From the NCBI RefSeq assembly GCF_014192275.1, contig NZ_JACHXR010000005.1, forward strand, positions 248,001 to 312,000: a stretch of DNA of 64,000 bases. The letters run 5' to 3'. The notes beneath the pieces are model-generated. The model saw only the letters and a list, made by a program, of their open reading frames with translations, made no database searches and was not told the origin of the DNA. The translations under genes and the position numbers were made by a program. This document shows, piece after piece, positions 60,690 through 64,000 of the stretch (position 1 is the first letter of the stretch; each line of letters begins with the position of its first letter). The DNA comes from Halomonas stenophila (lineage in GTDB: Bacteria > Pseudomonadota > Gammaproteobacteria > Pseudomonadales > Halomonadaceae).

Positions 60690-62138
60690 TCAGCCGACCC
60701 ACTGGGTGGCCTGGGCGAACATCAGGAAGCCCAGGGAAATCAGCACCCAGGTGCAGAACAGCGGGAAGAAGAACTTGACCCATTTCTGCCAGGGCACACC
60801 GGCCAGCGCCAGGGTCGCCATGAAGTAGCCGGAGGTGGGGTAGAGGATATTGCCGATCCCGTCGCCCAGCTGGTAGGCGAGTACCGCGGTCTGACGGGTG
60901 ACGCCGATGAGATCGGCCAGCGGTCCCATGATCGGCATGGTGACCAGGGCTTGTCCGCTGCCGGAAGGCACCACGAAGTTGAAGCCGAGCTGGGCGAAGT
61001 ACATGCCGATGGCCGACAGCAGGGTGGGCAGCTCGCCGACCAGGTTGCCGAGCCCGAAGACCAGGGTGTCCATGATCTGGCCATCCTCGAGTACCACGGC
61101 GACGCCGCGTGCCACGCCGGCGATCATGGCGCCCACCAGCACATCGCGGAAGCCCTTGTTGAAGCCCTCGCAGATGTCCACGGTGGTCAGGCCGGCGATC
61201 AGGCCGACGACGATCCCCATGATGATGAACAGCCCGGCCATCTCCATCATGAACCAGCCCTGGGCCAGCACGCCATAGACCAGCAGGGCGAGGAAGGCGA
61301 AGGTCGCCAGGGCGGCCAGCTTCTGGCGAGGCGAGGCGGTCAGGGCGCCCTCGGTGGTGGCGTGCTGATAGGTATGGCGTTTCTCGGCCTCGGCCGGGTC
61401 ATCCAGCATCAGGCTCTGGGTCGGATCGTGCTGAACCCGGCGGGCATAGCGCATCACGAAGAAGATGCCGGCGCCCAGCACGGCGGCGAACGCCAGGGCA
61501 CGCAGGCCGAAGCCGGAATAGAGCGGCAGGTTGGCGAGCTGCTGGCCGAGCCCCGTGTTGATGGGGTTGAGGACGCCGGTGGTGAAGCCCGCGGTGGTGG
61601 CGCAAAGCGCCACGGCGACGGCCGTCACCGAGTCGAAACGCAGGGCGATCATCAGCGGCAGTATGACGGGCACATAGACCAGGGCCAGTTCCTGGGTGCC
61701 GATGATGGTGGCAATCACCGCGAATACCGTCATCAAGACCGGAATCATCAGCAGCCGCTGGTTGGCGAACTTGCGGCTCAGCTTGTCGACGCCGATCTCG
61801 ATGATGCCCGTGCGCCTGAGCACCATGAACATGCCGCCGATCATGAAGGTGAAGAACACCACCTGGCCGGCGCTCATCAGGCCGTTGGGGATCGCCAGCA
61901 TGAAGTCCGTCAGCCCGACCGGCGTCGACTCGACGAACTGGAAGGATTCGGCGTCGATGGTGGTGCGGCCATTCGGCCCCGGGATGCGCTCGTACTCGCC
62001 GGCCGGCACGAAGTAGGTGGCGATCGACGCAAGAGCAATGAAAAAGAACAGGATCACATAGATGTGGGGGATCTGAAGCGCTCGCTTGGGCTTGTTGTCG
62101 GCGACTTCGGCTGCACCGGCTTGAGGTTGTTGAGACAT
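60690..62138 (-). CDS. YfcC/AitC-type basic or dicarboxylate carrier
   Basis: A 482-residue permease with about twelve hydrophobic segments, of the YfcC (C4-dicarboxylate anaerobic carrier-like) family. IPHIYVILFFFIALASIATYFVPAGEYER near 24-52 is the diagnostic start, and VVPSGSGQALVTMPIMGPLADLIGV near 405 is the transport motif. ATG 62138 has GAGG upstream; a longer frame to 62267 is low-complexity. It diverges from allA, so a ureide or its carboxylate product is a plausible substrate, but this is context only. Confidence 0.85.
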   Translation of the reverse strand: MSQQPQAGAAEVADNKPKRALQIPHIYVILFFFIALASIATYFVPAGEYERIPGPNGRTTIDAESFQFVESTPVGLTDFMLAIPNGLMSAGQVVFFTFMIGGMFMVLRRTGIIEIGVDKLSRKFANQRLLMIPVLMTVFAVIATIIGTQELALVYVPVILPLMIALRFDSVTAVAVALCATTAGFTTGVLNPINTGLGQQLANLPLYSGFGLRALAFAAVLGAGIFFVMRYARRVQHDPTQSLMLDDPAEAEKRHTYQHATTEGALTASPRQKLAALATFAFLALLVYGVLAQGWFMMEMAGLFIIMGIVVGLIAGLTTVDICEGFNKGFRDVLVGAMIAGVARGVAVVLEDGQIMDTLVFGLGNLVGELPTLLSAIGMYFAQLGFNFVVPSGSGQALVTMPIMGPLADLIGVTRQTAVLAYQLGDGIGNILYPTSGYFMATLALAGVPWQKWVKFFFPLFCTWVLISLGFLMFAQATQWVG

Positions 62139-62569
62139 GCGGGACCTCGGGTTGTTGTTGGATCTCGGGGGAGCCGCATCATCGCCCTTGCCGGGCGGAT
62201 GGGCTCGGGACATCGCGTGGGTACCGGTCGCTGAGGGGTTGCCGGTCCTCACGAATGAAGTGGTCACTTGATTAGTCGCGACCGACGCTGTGGGTCGCGA
62301 GCGTTGTCGTGCGTCCTCCTCTTTGGCTGTCGAGTCATTGCCGGATTGAAGCTCAATGTGGAAGGAATTTCCACAATTATTTTTTCATCAATCTGTCGAT
62401 ATTGAAATTTCCGTTTCGACGGCTAAGATGGTCGTACGGGCTGACCCGAAGGTCAATGGCCGTTGCTGGGGAGGTTCCGCCTCGAGCTCGGCCCCCGTCG
62501 CCATTGGCAGTCCGTCTGGACCGTCTGCCATGCCCGGGAGGGGTGGTCATCTCACAGAGAGGAGGTTGT
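62139..62569. other. Divergent promoter region of the YfcC-type gene and allAE
   Basis: 431 bases. The central part, 62340-62440, is AT-rich. TGTGGAA-GGAAT-TTCCACA at 62357-62375 is the only strong palindrome. AGGAGG before ATG 62570 is the allA ribosome site. No gene is visible. Confidence 0.5.
62357..62375. promoter_or_regulatory. AllR/IclR-like operator upstream of allAE
   Basis: TGTGGAA and TTCCACA form an exact 7-bp inverted repeat with a 5-base spacer (GGAAT). This is the same half-site family and spacing as the site before glcDEFG at 28230-28248. E. coli AllR, an IclR-family glyoxylate-sensing repressor, uses a related sequence. Confidence 0.6.
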
Positions 62570-63103
62570 ATGCTGGAACTCGAGGCCCGTCCCCTGACCC
62601 CGGAGGCCTTCGCGCCGTTCGGCGACGTGATCGATACGCGCACGTCCGACTACTTCCATATCAACGCCGGTCGCACCCGGCGCTACCACGACCTGGCCAG
62701 GGTCGAGACCCTGGGCGAGCAGGCCAGGGCGCTGATCAGCATCTTCGTCAGCCAGCCCATCGAGGTGCCGCTCGAGCTGTCGTTCCTGGAGCGCCATCCC
62801 CAGGGCAGCCAGGCCTTCATGCCGCTGCACGAGGAACGTTTCCTGGTGGTGGTGGCGCCGCCCGGCGACACGATCGATCCGAACGCGGTACGTGCCTTCG
62901 TCACCGACGGCCGCCAGGGCGTCAACTACCGGGCCGGCACCTGGCATGCCATCCAGTCGGTGCTGGGGTGCGAGGGCGAGTTCCTGGTGGTGGATCGTGG
63001 CGGCGAGGGCAACAACTGCGACGAGTACCCCATCGACATCCGCGTGACCCTGCCGGAAGGCTTGGCCGTCGCGTCTACCAGCGAACAAGAGGAAACCCCA
63101 TGA
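62570..63103 (+). CDS. allA: Ureidoglycolate lyase
   Basis: A 177-residue cupin-fold lyase that splits S-ureidoglycolate to glyoxylate and urea. LTPEAFAPFGDVIDTR opens the protein, SFLERHPQGSQAFMPL near 65-80 and YRAGTWHAIQSVLG near 122 are the conserved segments with the active-site Lys/His region. AGGAGG precedes ATG 62570. Its stop overlaps the start of allE by four bases. The glyoxylate it makes is also the product of glycolate oxidase at 24-28 kb. Confidence 0.94.
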   Translation: MLELEARPLTPEAFAPFGDVIDTRTSDYFHINAGRTRRYHDLARVETLGEQARALISIFVSQPIEVPLELSFLERHPQGSQAFMPLHEERFLVVVAPPGDTIDPNAVRAFVTDGRQGVNYRAGTWHAIQSVLGCEGEFLVVDRGGEGNNCDEYPIDIRVTLPEGLAVASTSEQEETP

Positions 63104-63936
63104 GCCAGCGTCAGTACTATGCCCCCCAGGGTGGCCACCCCGGCCAGAAGGTGATGACCACCGACCGCGCGATGTTCACGGAGGCCTTCGCGGTCATTCC
63201 CAAGGGCGTCTATCGTGACATCGTCACCAGCAAGCTGCCTCACTGGGAGAACACCCGCCTGTGGGTGCTGTCGCGTCCGCTGTCCGGCTTCGCCGAGACC
63301 TTCTCCCAGTACATCATGGAAGTCTCCCCCGGCGGCGGCAGCGAGCGTCCCGAGAGCGACCCGGGCGCCGAGGGCGTGCTCTTCGTGGTGGAGGGCGAGA
63401 TGGTGCTGACCATCGCCGGCGAGAAGCATCGCATGGAGCCCGGCGGCTATGCCTTCATCCCGCCGGGCAGCGACTGGCAACTGCGCAACGAGTCCGATGC
63501 CCCGGTGCGTTTCCACTGGATCCGCAAGGCCTACGAGTTCGTCGACGGCATCGAGGTGCCCGAGGCCTTCGTGGTCAACGAGAACGACATCGCGCCGACG
63601 GTGATGCCGGACTGCAACGAGGTCTGGGCCACCACCCGCTTCGTCGACCAGGACGACCTGCGTCACGACATGCACGTGACCATCGTCACCTTCCAGCCCG
63701 GCGGCGTGATTCCCTTCGACGAGACCCACGTCATGGAGCACGGCCTCTACGTGCTCGAGGGCAAGGCGGTCTACCACCTCAATCAGCAGTGGGTCGAGGT
63801 CGAGGCCGGCGACTACATGTGGCTGCGCGCCTTCTGCCCGCAGGCCTGCTACGCGGGTGGCCCGGGCCCCTTCCGTTACCTGCTCTACAAGGACGTCAAC
63901 CGGCATATGGCGCTGCCCTACAGCAAGCGTCGTTGA
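63100..63936 (+). CDS. allE: (S)-Ureidoglycine aminohydrolase
   Basis: A 278-residue bicupin that releases ammonia from S-ureidoglycine to give S-ureidoglycolate, the step before AllA. GGSERPESDPGAEGVLFVVEGEMVL near 76-100 is the first cupin. FQPGGVIPFDETHVMEHGLYVLEGKAVYHL near 197-226 is the second, with the metal ligands E/H/H in the HVMEHG segment. ATG 63100 overlaps the allA stop (ATGA). The final 64 bases of the window after it hold no feature I can name. Confidence 0.94.
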   Translation: MSQRQYYAPQGGHPGQKVMTTDRAMFTEAFAVIPKGVYRDIVTSKLPHWENTRLWVLSRPLSGFAETFSQYIMEVSPGGGSERPESDPGAEGVLFVVEGEMVLTIAGEKHRMEPGGYAFIPPGSDWQLRNESDAPVRFHWIRKAYEFVDGIEVPEAFVVNENDIAPTVMPDCNEVWATTRFVDQDDLRHDMHVTIVTFQPGGVIPFDETHVMEHGLYVLEGKAVYHLNQQWVEVEAGDYMWLRAFCPQACYAGGPGPFRYLLYKDVNRHMALPYSKRR

Positions 63937-64000
63937 GTCAGCACGGATTTATTGCTGCGCTCGACGACCCACATGGACGTGGGAAGTGCGTTGGCCCGTC

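Noticed and set aside
1..64000. CRISPR arrays, rRNA and tRNA genes
   Set aside because: No regularly spaced repeats, rRNA segments or cloverleaf-forming sequences were noticed on either strand.

Overview
The window is about 64 kb of GC-rich DNA that looks like the chromosome of a Halomonas-like gammaproteobacterium. That assignment is inferred from gene content: a Na+/H+-type antiporter, two BCCT betaine/choline-type transporters beside choline-sulfatase, a phasin, an arginine-type ABC importer with astE, and a large stock of purine/ureide and C2-acid catabolic genes. No rRNA, tRNA, CRISPR array, transposase or integrase was seen.

Layout. 0-4 kb: cation antiporter, a Cd/Zn/Pb-type P-type ATPase, and its divergent MerR/CadR regulator with a textbook 19-bp-spacer promoter. 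4-8.5 kb: amino-acid ABC importer and astE. 8.9-17 kb: wrbA, a tartrate/malate-type dehydrogenase with a nearby divergent LysR gene, a GT4 glycosyltransferase, a TVP38-type membrane protein, mtfA, a GNAT-nitrilase fusion and a DksA-type zinc finger protein. 17-24 kb: tandem BCCT paralogues, betC and its divergent LysR regulator. 24-30 kb: glycolate oxidase glcDEFG headed by a lactate/glycolate permease. 30-32.3 kb: a GST, a phasin with a probable PhaR-controlled promoter, and a phosphoribosyltransferase.

32.5-37.4 kb holds the front half of urate catabolism (NCS2 permease, OHCU decarboxylase, HIU hydrolase, PuuD-type urate oxidase fused to cytochrome c, FadR-type GntR regulator). 54-64 kb holds the back half (two NCS1 permeases, allantoin/hydantoin-racemase-type enzyme, allantoinase, a YfcC-type carrier, ureidoglycolate lyase, ureidoglycine aminohydrolase). 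Allantoate amidohydrolase is not in the window. Between the halves lie a DctPQM TRAP transporter, a DMT permease, an RpiR regulator, and a 10.3-kb block (two amidohydrolases, flavin reductase, five-gene Opp/Dpp transporter) bracketed by two identical 203-bp direct repeats. One repeat is the 3' end of a membrane-protein gene and the other is an orphan fragment, so the block looks inserted.

The most unusual items are: (1) the repeat-bracketed catabolic block; (2) a racemase-like protein with a signal peptide and both catalytic cysteines replaced, encoded beside an NCS1 permease, with an active paralogue and a decayed remnant close by; (3) palindromes of the ATTGTATACAAT type before the ureide genes, the GntR gene and the TRAP genes, plus a paired-box variant with 22-bp phasing in two places; (4) ATGGAA-N5-TTCCAT type sites before both the glycolate-oxidase and allAE operons, both of which make glyoxylate; (5) an amidohydrolase that has lost its HxH metal motif.
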